From positions 496,001 through 560,000 of the forward strand of contig NZ_CP065377.1 in NCBI RefSeq assembly GCF_019967995.1: a stretch of 64,000 nucleotides of DNA, given 5' to 3'. Made by a program: the position numbers and the translations under genes. The notes beneath the pieces were generated by a model that worked only from the letters and a program-made list of their open reading frames with translations, ran no database searches and had not been told where the DNA came from. Below are positions 19,834-27,067 of the stretch, piece after piece. This DNA is from Faecalibacterium prausnitzii. Lineage in GTDB: Bacteria > Bacillota > Clostridia > Oscillospirales > Ruminococcaceae. Position 1 is the stretch's first letter. Every line of letters starts with the position of its first letter.

Positions 19834-19873
19834 AAAAAATCCCGGTCGCTGCGGTCTCAAGACAGCGCACCGG
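19834..19873 (-). terminator. Terminator hairpin in the metY leader (probable attenuator)
   Basis: Minus strand CCCGGT(G)CGCTG - loop - CAGCGACCGGG followed by ATTTTTTG. It lies after a short cysteine-rich ORF and before metY on the same transcript, so readthrough would be needed for metY expression. Confidence 0.75.
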
Positions 19874-19902
19874 GCAAGAAGATCCTGACGTGTTTCGGGG
19901 CT

Positions 19903-20031
19903 TTACCGGCACGGACACATTCGTCCAGCGGAGGGCAAAGCACAGCAGTTCGTCCAGAATTCTGCCCGGTCTGTGTACATTCGCCCACAACGGAAGTTTG
20001 CATGAAGCAGGTTTTTCCAAATCAGCGACAT
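19903..20031 (-). CDS. Cysteine-rich 42-aa leader peptide upstream of metY
   Basis: A 43-codon ORF, beginning MSLIWKNLLHANFRCG, has an excellent ribosome site (GAAAGGAGGG, 8 bp before ATG). It lies on the transcript from the metY promoter. It has five cysteines: C15, the pair C29-C30, and C39 and C41 at the very end (MCPCR then stop). A terminator hairpin begins about 30 nt after its stop codon and is followed by metY. Cysteine codons clustered near the end of a translated leader in front of a sulfur-assimilation gene are the arrangement expected for cysteine-responsive attenuation. That role is inferred. It could instead be a small functional protein. Confidence 0.6.
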   Translation of the reverse strand: MSLIWKNLLHANFRCGRMYTDRAEFWTNCCALPSAGRMCPCR

Positions 20032-20058
20032 CGCAGTGCCCTCCTTTCTCTGAATTTC

Positions 20059-20073
20059 CCACCAAGTTGGTGG
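20059..20073. promoter_or_regulatory. Perfect palindrome in the metY 5' leader
   Basis: CCACCAACTTGGTGG is symmetrical around one central base. It lies about 14 bp downstream of the metY -10 hexamer and just before the leader-peptide ribosome site. The placement suits a repressor operator or an RNA hairpin; the regulator is unknown. Confidence 0.5.
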
Positions 20074-20086
20074 ATTGGATGGTTGC

Positions 20087-20115
20087 ATTATATCCCCATT
20101 TACCCAGATTGTCAA
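20087..20115 (-). promoter_or_regulatory. Sigma-A promoter of the metY leader and metY
   Basis: Minus strand TTGACA (20110-20115), a 17-bp spacer and TATAAT (20087-20092): full consensus. Confidence 0.88.
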
Positions 20116-20172
20116 TAGGTTTATGGAAGAATCTTCAAACTTTTTTGCAGCGGCGCAGAGCGGCATTTTTGG

Positions 20173-20201
20173 TTGACCGTCTGCCCTTCGTGTTGTATAC
20201 T
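20173..20201 (+). promoter_or_regulatory. Sigma-A promoter of the metH operon
   Basis: TTGACC (20173-20178), a 17-bp spacer and TATACT (20196-20201), about 40 bp before the activation-domain gene. It is back-to-back with the metY promoter. Confidence 0.82.
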
Positions 20202-20239
20202 GAATCTATTCTTTTGTCTTATGAAGGAGGGGAGCCGGG

Positions 20240-20929
20240 ATGTCCATCGGGCCAAGTCGTCCGCTCGTGCTGGAAAAGCCGGACGCCATTGATCTGCAGC
20301 AGGCCGCGCGGTATTTTGGCCAGCGTGGCCCGGCGGATGAAGCGACGGCTTCTTTATTAGAACGATGTGCCGTGCCCCTTCTGGCGGCGGCCACACCCCG
20401 CGCCGTCTGGCTGGAAGGGGATGTGCAGAGCCTTGCCGAAGCCGGGCTTCTGCTGGGGGAGGACGTCTTCCGCCACCTGACCGGCTGCAGCCATGCCGTT
20501 TTGCTGGCCGTGACCCTTGGCCCCGGTGTGGATGCGCAGATCCGCCGGGCCGGGGTGGGGGACATCGCGGCCGGGGTGGCGTCGGATGCGCTGGGCTCGG
20601 CATTGGCCGAGCAGATGGCGGATGCCGCCGAGGCGGAGCTGCGCCAGTGGGCCGCAGGGCAGGGCAAGTATCTGACGGGCCGCTATTCGCCCGGCTACGG
20701 CGACTGGCCCATCACGGTGCAGCCGCTGGTGGCCGCAGCACTGGACACCGCCCGCCGGGCGGGCCTCTGCGTGACGGACAGCAACCTGATGACGCCCCGC
20801 AAGAGCGTCACGGCGCTGCTGGGCGTCAGCGATCATCCGGTCCGGGGGCATCTGGCAGGGTGCGGCCACTGTGTGCTGCGCACCCGCTGCGAATATCGAA
20901 AGAGGGGAATCACCTGTGCAAGTGAATGA
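20240..20929 (+). CDS. Methionine synthase activation-domain protein (stand-alone)
   Basis: In E. coli MetH the C-terminal domain binds AdoMet and reactivates oxidised cobalamin. Here a 229-aa protein carries that function separately. The block GKYLTGRYSPGYGDWPITVQ (about residues 147-166) matches the RxSPGYGDWP AdoMet-binding motif. DSNLMTPRKSVTALLG and the cysteine pair in AGCGHCVLRTRCEY near the end fit the small-molecule-methylation type of activation proteins in Clostridia. The ATG has a GGAGGGG site. Its last codons overlap the metH start by 14 bp, so the pair is translationally coupled. Confidence 0.85.
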   Translation: MSIGPSRPLVLEKPDAIDLQQAARYFGQRGPADEATASLLERCAVPLLAAATPRAVWLEGDVQSLAEAGLLLGEDVFRHLTGCSHAVLLAVTLGPGVDAQIRRAGVGDIAAGVASDALGSALAEQMADAAEAELRQWAAGQGKYLTGRYSPGYGDWPITVQPLVAAALDTARRAGLCVTDSNLMTPRKSVTALLGVSDHPVRGHLAGCGHCVLRTRCEYRKRGITCASE

Positions 20930-23351
20930 ACTGTTTAGCCAACCGAATACCATCCTGCTGGACGGCGGCATGGGCACCATGCTGCAGGCGGCCGGCCTGA
21001 AGCTGGGTGCCCGCCCGGAGGAGCTGAACCTGACCGACCCGGCCCTCATCGAGAGCATCCATGCGCAGTATGCCGCCGCAGGCAGCCGCATCATCAATGC
21101 GAACACCTTCGGTGCGTCAGCCCACAAGCTGGCGGGCAGCGCATACACGCTGGAAGAGGTCATCGCGGCGGGCATTGCGAACTGCAAGCGGGCCTGTGCG
21201 CCCTACGGCGCGTTGGCGGCGCTGGACGTCGGCCCGCTGGGCGAACTGCTGGAGCCCAACGGTACACGGACCTTTGAAGATGCCGTGGCCGAGTTTGGCC
21301 GCATCGTCCGGGCGGGTGCTGCCGCCGGGGCGGACCTCATCTTCTTTGAGACCTTCACCGACCTGTACGAGCTGAAGGCTGCTCTGCTGGCCGCCAAAGA
21401 GAACAGCACCCTGCCCATCCTCGCCAGCATGAGCTTTGAGGCGGGCGGGCGCACCTTCACCGGCTGCACGGTCGAAAGCTTTGCGGCCACCGCACGCGGT
21501 CTGGGAGCGGATGCCATCGGCATCAACTGTTCGCTTGGCCCCAGGGAGATCTTCCCGATGGCAAAGCGGCTGGCCGAGGCCGTGCCCGGCAGCTTCCCGG
21601 TCTTCGTCAAGCCCAACGCGGGCCTGCCCCGCGCCGACGGCTCCGGCTACGACATCACCCCGCAGCTCTACGCCATGCAGATGAAGCCCTACCGGGAACT
21701 GCATCTTTTTGCGGCAGGCGGCTGCTGCGGCACGACGCCGGAGTTCATCCGGCTGCTGAACGGTGTGTTTGCAGACTGCCAGCCCGGCCAGCCCGACCAC
21801 CCCATGCAGTCGGTCATCTGCTCCCCGGTCAGCTGTGTCAACGTGGACGGCATCACCGTGGTGGGCGAGCGAATCAACCCCACCGGCAAAAAGCGGTTCC
21901 AGCAGGCCCTGCGCGAACGGGATATGAACTATATTCTGGAACAGGCGGTCAGCCAGGCCGAGGCCGGGGCGCAGATCCTGGACGTCAATGTGGGTGCGCC
22001 CGGTGTGGACGAGCCCGCGCTGATGGAACAGGTGGTCAAGGCCCTGCAAAGCGTGGTCAGCCTGCCGCTGCAGCTGGATTCCTCCCACGCCGATGCACTG
22101 GAACGCGGTCTGCGGGTCTACAACGGCAAGCCCATCGTCAACTCGGTGAACGGCGAGCCGGAAGTGCTGGAAAAGGTGCTGCCTCTCTGCAAAAAGTACG
22201 GTGCCGCCGTCGTCGGTCTGGCCATTGACAAAAAGGGCATCCAGCCCGGAGCGGAAGACCGCGTGGCCATCGCCCGCCGCATCAAGGAAGCGGCGCTGGC
22301 AGCGGGCATCCCGCAGGAGGATCTTTACATCGACTGCCTGACCCTGACGGCCAGCGCCCAGCAGAAGGATGTCCTCGCCACGGTGGAGGCCCTGCACACC
22401 TGCAAGACGGAACTCGGCGTCCGGACCATCCTGGGCGTGTCGAACATCAGCTTCGGCCTGCCCTGCCGCACCTACCTGAACACGACCTTCCTCACGATGG
22501 CCATGTACGCGGGGCTGGACCTCGCCATCATGAACCCGTCCAGCGAGGAGATGATGGCGGCGGTCTACGCCTACAACGTTCTGACCAACCGGGACCCCCA
22601 GAGCACCCGGTACATCGAGCGGTATGCGAACCGGGTGCCTGCCGCCACGGCGCTGGCGCAGGCGAACCAGAACGCCGTGGCGGCGCAGGGCGCGCAGCCC
22701 GGCGGCGCGGCGGAAGTCTCCGGCCCCTATGCGCCCCTCATCAAGGCGGTGGAAAAGGGCCTGAAGGGCGAAGCTGCCGCCCAGACCCGCGCCCTGCTGG
22801 AGACGAAGGAAGCGCTGGAACTGGTGGACGAAGCCCTCATCCCGGCGCTGGACATCGTGGGCAACAAGTACGAGAAGGGCACCCTCTATCTGCCGCAGCT
22901 GCTGCAGGCGGCCAGCGCCGCCCAGAGCGCCTTTGAGGAGATCAAGACGGCCATTGCCAAAAAGGGCGGCACCAGTGAGAGCAAGGGCCGCATCGTCATC
23001 GCCACGGTCAAGGGGGACGTCCACGACATCGGCAAGAACATCGTGAAGGTCATCCTCGAAAACTACGGCTTTGAGGTCATCGACCTGGGCCGCGACGTGC
23101 CGGTGGAGACGGTCGTGAACACCGTCCGGGAGAAGAACGTGCATCTGGTCGGCCTGTCCGCCCTGATGACGACCACCCTCAAGAGCATGGAAGAGACCAT
23201 TGCGGCCCTCCATGCAGCCAAACTGGACTGCAAGATCATGGTCGGCGGTGCCGTCCTGACGCCGGAATACGCCGAAAAGATCGGTGCCGACTGGTATGCG
23301 AAGGACGCCAAGCGCAGCGCTGATATCGCCAAGGAATTTTTCGGGGTCTAA
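20916..23351 (+). CDS. metH: Cobalamin-dependent methionine synthase lacking the activation domain
   Basis: Transfers the methyl of 5-methyltetrahydrofolate to homocysteine through methylcobalamin. The 811-aa protein has, in order: the homocysteine-binding barrel (LLDGGMGTMLQAAGL; zinc cysteines in GINCSL and GGCCGTTPEF), a pterin-binding barrel (VVGERINPTGKKRFQQAL), the MetH cap, and the B12 domain with DVHDIGKNIVKVILE and LSALMTTTLKSMEE. It stops at the end of the B12 domain; the missing AdoMet domain is supplied by the upstream gene. Start: GTG at 20916 (VQVNELFSQPN) with AGAGGGG 8 bp upstream; the longer frame has no better site. A terminator follows. Confidence 0.94.
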   Translation: MQVNELFSQPNTILLDGGMGTMLQAAGLKLGARPEELNLTDPALIESIHAQYAAAGSRIINANTFGASAHKLAGSAYTLEEVIAAGIANCKRACAPYGALAALDVGPLGELLEPNGTRTFEDAVAEFGRIVRAGAAAGADLIFFETFTDLYELKAALLAAKENSTLPILASMSFEAGGRTFTGCTVESFAATARGLGADAIGINCSLGPREIFPMAKRLAEAVPGSFPVFVKPNAGLPRADGSGYDITPQLYAMQMKPYRELHLFAAGGCCGTTPEFIRLLNGVFADCQPGQPDHPMQSVICSPVSCVNVDGITVVGERINPTGKKRFQQALRERDMNYILEQAVSQAEAGAQILDVNVGAPGVDEPALMEQVVKALQSVVSLPLQLDSSHADALERGLRVYNGKPIVNSVNGEPEVLEKVLPLCKKYGAAVVGLAIDKKGIQPGAEDRVAIARRIKEAALAAGIPQEDLYIDCLTLTASAQQKDVLATVEALHTCKTELGVRTILGVSNISFGLPCRTYLNTTFLTMAMYAGLDLAIMNPSSEEMMAAVYAYNVLTNRDPQSTRYIERYANRVPAATALAQANQNAVAAQGAQPGGAAEVSGPYAPLIKAVEKGLKGEAAAQTRALLETKEALELVDEALIPALDIVGNKYEKGTLYLPQLLQAASAAQSAFEEIKTAIAKKGGTSESKGRIVIATVKGDVHDIGKNIVKVILENYGFEVIDLGRDVPVETVVNTVREKNVHLVGLSALMTTTLKSMEETIAALHAAKLDCKIMVGGAVLTPEYAEKIGADWYAKDAKRSADIAKEFFGV

Positions 23352-23356
23352 AAAAA

Positions 23357-23397
23357 GGGGCTGCTGCACAAGGCGAAAAGCCAGTGCAGCAGCCCCT
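23357..23397 (+). terminator. Intrinsic terminator of metH
   Basis: GGGGCTGCTGCAC ... GTGCAGCAGCCCC with flanking A6 and TTTC lies 5 bp after the metH stop. It marks the right end of the GC-rich backbone before the island. Confidence 0.85.
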
Positions 23398-23448
23398 TTC
23401 ATAGTATTCACTACCGTATCACAAAATGACTACGGACGCAAGGCGGAT

Positions 23449-23508
23449 GCTTCTTGTTGGGGCGTGCCTGCCCCAAACCCTGCTGGGAACGAGTACGGCA
23501 AACTGGAA
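23449..23508. repeat. Left flank of cassette-like unit A (60-bp direct repeat)
   Basis: This 60-bp stretch, which contains TTGGGGCGTGCCTGCCCCAA (a hairpin), matches 25790-25849 at 58 of 60 positions. In both places it lies just beyond the 3' end of a minus-strand gene. Confidence 0.8.
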
Positions 23509-23512
23509 GTTG

Positions 23513-23761
23513 TTATTGTAAATCATTTTTTGATATTTCAATCGATGGATAGTGCTCTAAACTTGTTAAGTCAACATCTAATGGAGTAACGTATTCCATA
23601 TAAAATTTTTCAGGATTTTTATCTTGCAATTTTTTAAGTTTATTCCTAATTTTTTCCTCCTCTGTAGAAACAAAAACCACTGATACTACTCCTACCTTTT
23701 CACTTGGATTCATTCTGCTATCTTCAACATTTCCACATAAAATCATTCTAACTGTATTCAT
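23513..23761 (-). CDS. Hypothetical 82-aa protein, cargo of unit A
   Basis: Not recognised. The start MNTVRMILCGNVEDS is chosen because GGAGGAGG precedes it; longer readings have no ribosome site. The product is acidic-basic mixed with a predicted beta strand (VGVVSVVFVSTEEE) followed by a lysine-rich helix (IRNKLKKLQDKNPEKFYMEY). It has no membrane segment or signal peptide. It is low in GC compared with metH next door. It lies between two flanks that are repeated around the S51 peptidase gene 2.3 kb away, so it looks like exchangeable cargo. Confidence 0.55.
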   Translation of the reverse strand: MNTVRMILCGNVEDSRMNPSEKVGVVSVVFVSTEEEKIRNKLKKLQDKNPEKFYMEYVTPLDVDLTSLEHYPSIEISKNDLQ

Positions 23762-23782
23762 AATAATCCTCCTCCACATATA

Positions 23783-23950
23783 ACTCCCGATTTGTTGAAC
23801 TAAGCCGAGTATACCACACTCCCCCCATGAAAGAACACCCCGATATAGTGGAATTTTGCCATTTTCCTGCGTACGTGCGTACACGCACCGCAAAACCTCC
23901 GGTAAACAAAAAACGTACCCGAACCCTTTTTCATAAGGAATCGGGTTCGT
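23783..23950. repeat. Right flank of unit A, with minus-strand -10 element
   Basis: This stretch, including GCCGAGTATACCACACTCC, GAACACCCCGATATAGTG and TGCGTACGTGCGTACACGC, is repeated at 26508-26616 and 26863-26920. On the minus strand it carries a TATACT -10 (23808-23813) that could drive the 82-aa gene. The only -35 candidate is weak (TTCTTT, 16-bp spacer). Confidence 0.75.
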
Positions 23951-24124
23951 ACGACCTTGGTAGACATTCCTACGGGTCCAGGAACCGCGGGCTAAGCAAC
24001 AGCCCACTGGGCTGATTGCTTACTCTGCCGACTGGCGTCGTCAGAGCCGCCCTGTTCGAGTCCTGTACCGTCCTGCTCTGACATGAGACAGCGGCAGATG
24101 CAACAAAAAAGCCTCTAACTTTCG
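23951..24124. other. Gene-free GC-rich spacer with long inverted repeat, next to the serine recombinase
   Basis: No ORF is supported here. It contains TAAGCAACAGCCCACTGGGC and its inverted partner (23993-24022), a near-perfect 30-bp hairpin, and a terminator-like AGCCTCTAACTTTCGTTAGAGGCTTTTG at 24110-24138 that overlaps the recombinase 3' end. It may be a recombination site, which cannot be shown from one copy. Confidence 0.4.
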
Positions 24125-25607
24125 TTAGAGGCTTTTGTTTGGTGGAGCATTGTCCACAGCACTCGAACCTAAAACCTCTTCACGGGTAACCGTCTTGGCA
24201 TCATCCGTGAAGTTGAAATTGAGTACGACCCGGTCATCAAAGACGTAGACCGAGTTGACAAAGGTATCAATGATCTGCCGCTGGTGTTCCGTGCTGCCCA
24301 CGTCACCCTTGCGGAATTTTTCAAGCCAGAACCGAATCCACTCACGGGTCAGGACGGGCTTTTTCAGCTCTTCTTCCAGAAATACTGGTGTTCAGGGCTT
24401 CTTTCCGGGCTTCCAGCTCGTCCAACCGCTGCTTGGTGGTCGGGGTCAGGATGCCCTGTTCAATGGCTTCCAGAAGGTTTGCGAGCCGTTTCTCCGTATC
24501 CCGGAGCTGCTCTTTCAGAACAGGCAGCCGGGTGTTCTCCTGCTGCTGGGCTACCATGACCAAATCTATCAGCCGTTCGATGATTTCATCGCTGAAGATC
24601 ACCTTAATGGCGGTGTCCACCACGAACCGTTCCAGCGGCTCCTTGCGGATAGCCTTCAGGTCACAGTGCGCCTTGCCGTGGCGCTTGGCGTTGCCGCACT
24701 TGTAGTAATAGTAGGTGTTTCCCATGTGGCTGGTGCCGCTTTCGCCACCCATCAGGGTGCCGCACTTGCCACAGAACAGCTTAGTGGTCAGCAGATAGCT
24801 CACATCCTCTTTTGCAGGCCGACCGTGGGCGATCCTGTTCTGCTCGAAACGCTGCTGCACCCGGTCGAACAAATCCTGGTCAACAATAGCCGGAATGCCG
24901 CCCGGCGTCACAATGTCCTTGTAGCGGTATTCGCCGATGTAGCGGCGGTTGCGGAAGATCTGGAAGAAGCTGTTCTTTACGAACGGCTTCCCGGTGCGGG
25001 TACGCAGGCCGCGCTCATTCAGGGATGCTGCAATCTTCTCAGCCGGTTCGCCGTCGGCGTACCGGGTGAAAATCTCCTGCACGATGGGAGCCGTCTCCGG
25101 GTCGATATGGTACAGCCTGTCCTCCTTGCCGATGGTAAAGCCCAGCGGCACCACACCGCCGTTGTACTTGCACTGGAGGGCGTTTTCGCGCTCACCGCGC
25201 GCCACTTTCAGGGCGAGTTCGGCGGAATAGTATTCCGCCATGCCAATCAGCATACTCTCCACCATAATGCCTTCAGGCCCCTGCGAGATGGGTTCCATGG
25301 CAGACACCAGATGGACACCGTTCTTTTCCAGCTGGTACTTGTAGTTCACGGCATCGAACCGATTCCGGGCAAAGCGGTCCAGCTTCCAGACCAGAACTAC
25401 GTCGAAGATTTTCTTTCCGCTGTCCTTGATCATCCGCTGAAAGTCCGGGCGGTCATCCGTTTTGGCAGAGTAGGCACGGTCAATGTAGGTGCCGACCACA
25501 GTGATGCCGTTCTTCTCGGCGTAGTCCTTGCAGTCGCGCAGCTGTCCCTCAATGGACGATTCACGCTGGCTGTCGGATGAATAGCGGGCGTAGATCACGG
25601 CGGTCAT
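24125..25607 (-). pseudogene. Large serine recombinase, frameshifted near the C-terminus
   Basis: The N-terminal resolvase domain is intact: MTAVIYARYSSDSQRESSIE holds the nucleophilic serine, and VWKLDRFARNRFD the active-site arginines. A recombinase domain (RGLRTRTGKPFVKNSFFQIF) follows, then a zinc ribbon (KLFCGKCGTLMGG ... YYKCGNAKRHGKAHC) and a coiled coil. At about 24379-24382 an extra T in a TTT run shifts the frame and would end the protein 14 codons later. Reading on in the corrected frame gives EELKKPVLTREWIRFWLEKF through VYVFDDRVVLNFNFTDDA to a stop at 24125, the usual tail of this family. A sequencing error is possible. Start at 25607 has a GGAGG site. Confidence 0.85.
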
Positions 25608-25643
25608 GGTTGCACCTCCTTGGCGTGTATTCGACTTGCCTTT

Positions 25644-25672
25644 ATAGTATCGGGTCAAGCGCAGCTTGTCAA
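25644..25672 (-). promoter_or_regulatory. Promoter of the serine recombinase
   Basis: Minus strand TTGACA (25667-25672), a 17-bp spacer and TACTAT (25644-25649), 37 bp before the start codon. Confidence 0.75.
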
Positions 25673-25789
25673 CAATCTGCGAGCAGATTGAAATGTGAAA
25701 ATTGCGAAACGCAGCGAAAAAGCTGAGAGCAAGAATCGTCCCGTGGCCACAAATTTTCAATTCTTGAAAATTCTTGCCCCTTTGGGACA

Positions 25790-25849
25790 GCTTCTTGTTG
25801 GGGCGTGCCTGCCCCAAACCCTGCTAGGAACGAGTACAGCAAACTGGAA
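25790..25849. repeat. Left flank of cassette-like unit B (60-bp direct repeat)
   Basis: 58 of 60 bases match 23449-23508. It lies 22 bp beyond the S51 peptidase stop. Confidence 0.8.
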
Positions 25850-25871
25850 TTTGACTAATCCTACATGTGCA

Positions 25872-26489
25872 TCATATTACACTCATGTAATTATCCTCTA
25901 CATAAACAGCTTTTCCATCAGCAAGCTTAATCTCATCTTTGCCGTTCGGTAATACTGTTGTTTCAGAACCATTCCAATGGGGGATAATAGGATTGTCAAT
26001 AATATGTAATCCATCTGTTAAATTTCCCGCCGCATACATACTTCCTGCACTGATTCCGACATATATAAGTCCGTTTTTAATTGCATTATTAAGTATTCTA
26101 TCAAAACCAGTTCTAGACATTTCACGACAAAGCACAGATACATCACCACCACTGACAAAAACAGCATCAAATTGGTTTAATTCTTCAAAAGTTAATAGCC
26201 TTGTAAGCATAAACGGGGTTGTAACATACGAAGAATAGGTTCTTTGATAGTCTTTTGAAAGAATTAATTCCAGATTGTACACTAATATATTTTCGTACTG
26301 AATTCCCATTAGAAAGAGTTCATGAAAACATATTGCAAGCGACTCTCTTGCACCATCTGTTTCAATGCCAGCTGTTGGAATATAAAGCACTTTCACATCC
26401 TTCGGACACTTTCCAATAATATCAAAGAATTTCTCTTTCATCTTATCGGTCAACCCTGCAGATGTAAGAAATAGATGTTTTCCATTCAT
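25872..26489 (-). CDS. Peptidase S51 (dipeptidase E-like), cargo of unit B
   Basis: A 205-aa protein of the class-I glutamine-amidotransferase-like S51 family, which cleaves Asp-X dipeptides in the best-known member. The nucleophile elbow GISAGSM (serine near residue 146) and the preceding FVSGGDVSVLCREM oxyanion loop are plain. Strand-turn patterns VLYIPTAGIETD and GLHIIDNPIIPHW fit the family. Dipeptidase function for this divergent copy is an inference. It is AT-rich, lacks a signal peptide, and starts at ATG 26489 with an AGG-containing site. Its flanks match those around the 82-aa gene. Confidence 0.82.
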   Translation of the reverse strand: MNGKHLFLTSAGLTDKMKEKFFDIIGKCPKDVKVLYIPTAGIETDGARESLAICFHELFLMGIQYENILVYNLELILSKDYQRTYSSYVTTPFMLTRLLTFEELNQFDAVFVSGGDVSVLCREMSRTGFDRILNNAIKNGLIYVGISAGSMYAAGNLTDGLHIIDNPIIPHWNGSETTVLPNGKDEIKLADGKAVYVEDNYMSVI

Positions 26490-26507
26490 ATTCTTTTACC
26501 TCGTCAA

Positions 26508-26616
26508 ACTCCGATTTACTGGGTTAAGCCGAGTATACCACACTCCTCCATGAAAGAACACCCCGATATAGTGAAATTTTGCCATTTTTCTGCGTACGTG
26601 CGTACACGCTCCGCAG
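26508..26616. repeat. Right flank of unit B, first part
   Basis: Matches the right flank of unit A (23783-23890), including the TATACT -10 at 26532-26537 (minus strand) and TGCGTACGTGCGTACACGC. The flank is interrupted at 26617 and resumes at 26863. Confidence 0.75.
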
Positions 26617-26862
26617 GGATTCTAATGGGCTTGGCCCCTTGGCACACAGACTTTGGCACAAAGTCTAGTGTGTTACACCTTGTCAGAGGTGTACAGGCTC
26701 CCGGTACGCACGTACGCAGCGATTACCCCCAAACGCGCCATATAGGGGGACGATCAAGTTCGCACAAAGCGACCTTGATCCCGCAAAACAAAAGGCAGGA
26801 TACCATCACCACGATGATACCCTGCCTTTGCTCGTTTACCGTTCCGAGTAGTCCTTCCGCAG
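26617..26862. other. 246-bp hairpin-dense insertion within the unit B flank
   Basis: Absent from unit A and bounded by TCCGCAG at 26610-26616 and 26856-26862, like a 7-bp target duplication. It contains the hairpins AGACTTTG/CAAAGTCT (26648-26666), TACACCT/AGGTGTA (26674-26693), CCCCC/GGGGG (26726-26749) and GATCAAG/CTTGATC (26752-26780), plus a terminator-like GGCAGGATACC...GGTATC-type stem (26789-26830). The 16-mer CTGCGTACGTGCGTAC just outside (26590-26605) is perfectly inverted at 26704-26719. No ORF is present. Confidence 0.6.
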
Positions 26863-26920
26863 AACCTCCGATAAACAAAAAACGTACCCGAACCCTTTTT
26901 CATAAAGAATCGGGTTCGAG
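26863..26920. repeat. Right flank of unit B, second part
   Basis: AACCTCCGATAAACAAAAAA and the following ACGTACCCGAACCC, CATAAAGAATCGGGTTCG match 23893-23950 of unit A. It includes the inverted pair CGAACCC...GGGTTCG. Confidence 0.75.
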
Positions 26921-26931
26921 TACGAACTGTA

Positions 26932-26976
26932 TGGTGGAGAATTAGGGACTCGAACCCCAGACCCCCTGCGTGTGAT
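26932..26976 (-). tRNA. 3' half of tRNA-Val(CAC), incomplete (probable att site)
   Basis: On the minus strand the sequence runs from the anticodon loop ATCACAC (anticodon CAC) and stem base GCAGG through a variable GGTC, T arm GGGGTTCGAGTCCC and an acceptor end ATTCTCC-ACCA. The expected 5' half (acceptor, D arm) is not found on the other side; AT-rich sequence replaces it. Such a 3' fragment is what integrases that use tRNA genes leave at one end of an island. It is not a functional tRNA. Confidence 0.65.
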
Positions 26977-27067
26977 GCATAATGACTTTTCGTTTTTTAG
27001 AACGATAATTCGTTAAATAGGCTCGATTTGCTACAGATCTGCTACAAATGGCAGTTTTTACCTGGCA

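Noticed and set aside
20116..20239. A SAM (S-box) riboswitch or B12 riboswitch in front of metH or metY.
   Set aside because: The spacer between the two divergent promoters and genes is too short for metH, and neither leader has the conserved core of these riboswitches. The metY leader instead has a translated ORF and a terminator.
23951..24124. A tRNA gene suggested by a GTTCGAGTCC-like string near 24055.
   Set aside because: No cloverleaf can be built around it; D arm, anticodon arm and acceptor are missing.
26590..26832. A CRISPR array.
   Set aside because: The region is repeat-rich, but the stem-loops differ in sequence and spacing, and there are no regular repeat-spacer units or cas genes in the window.
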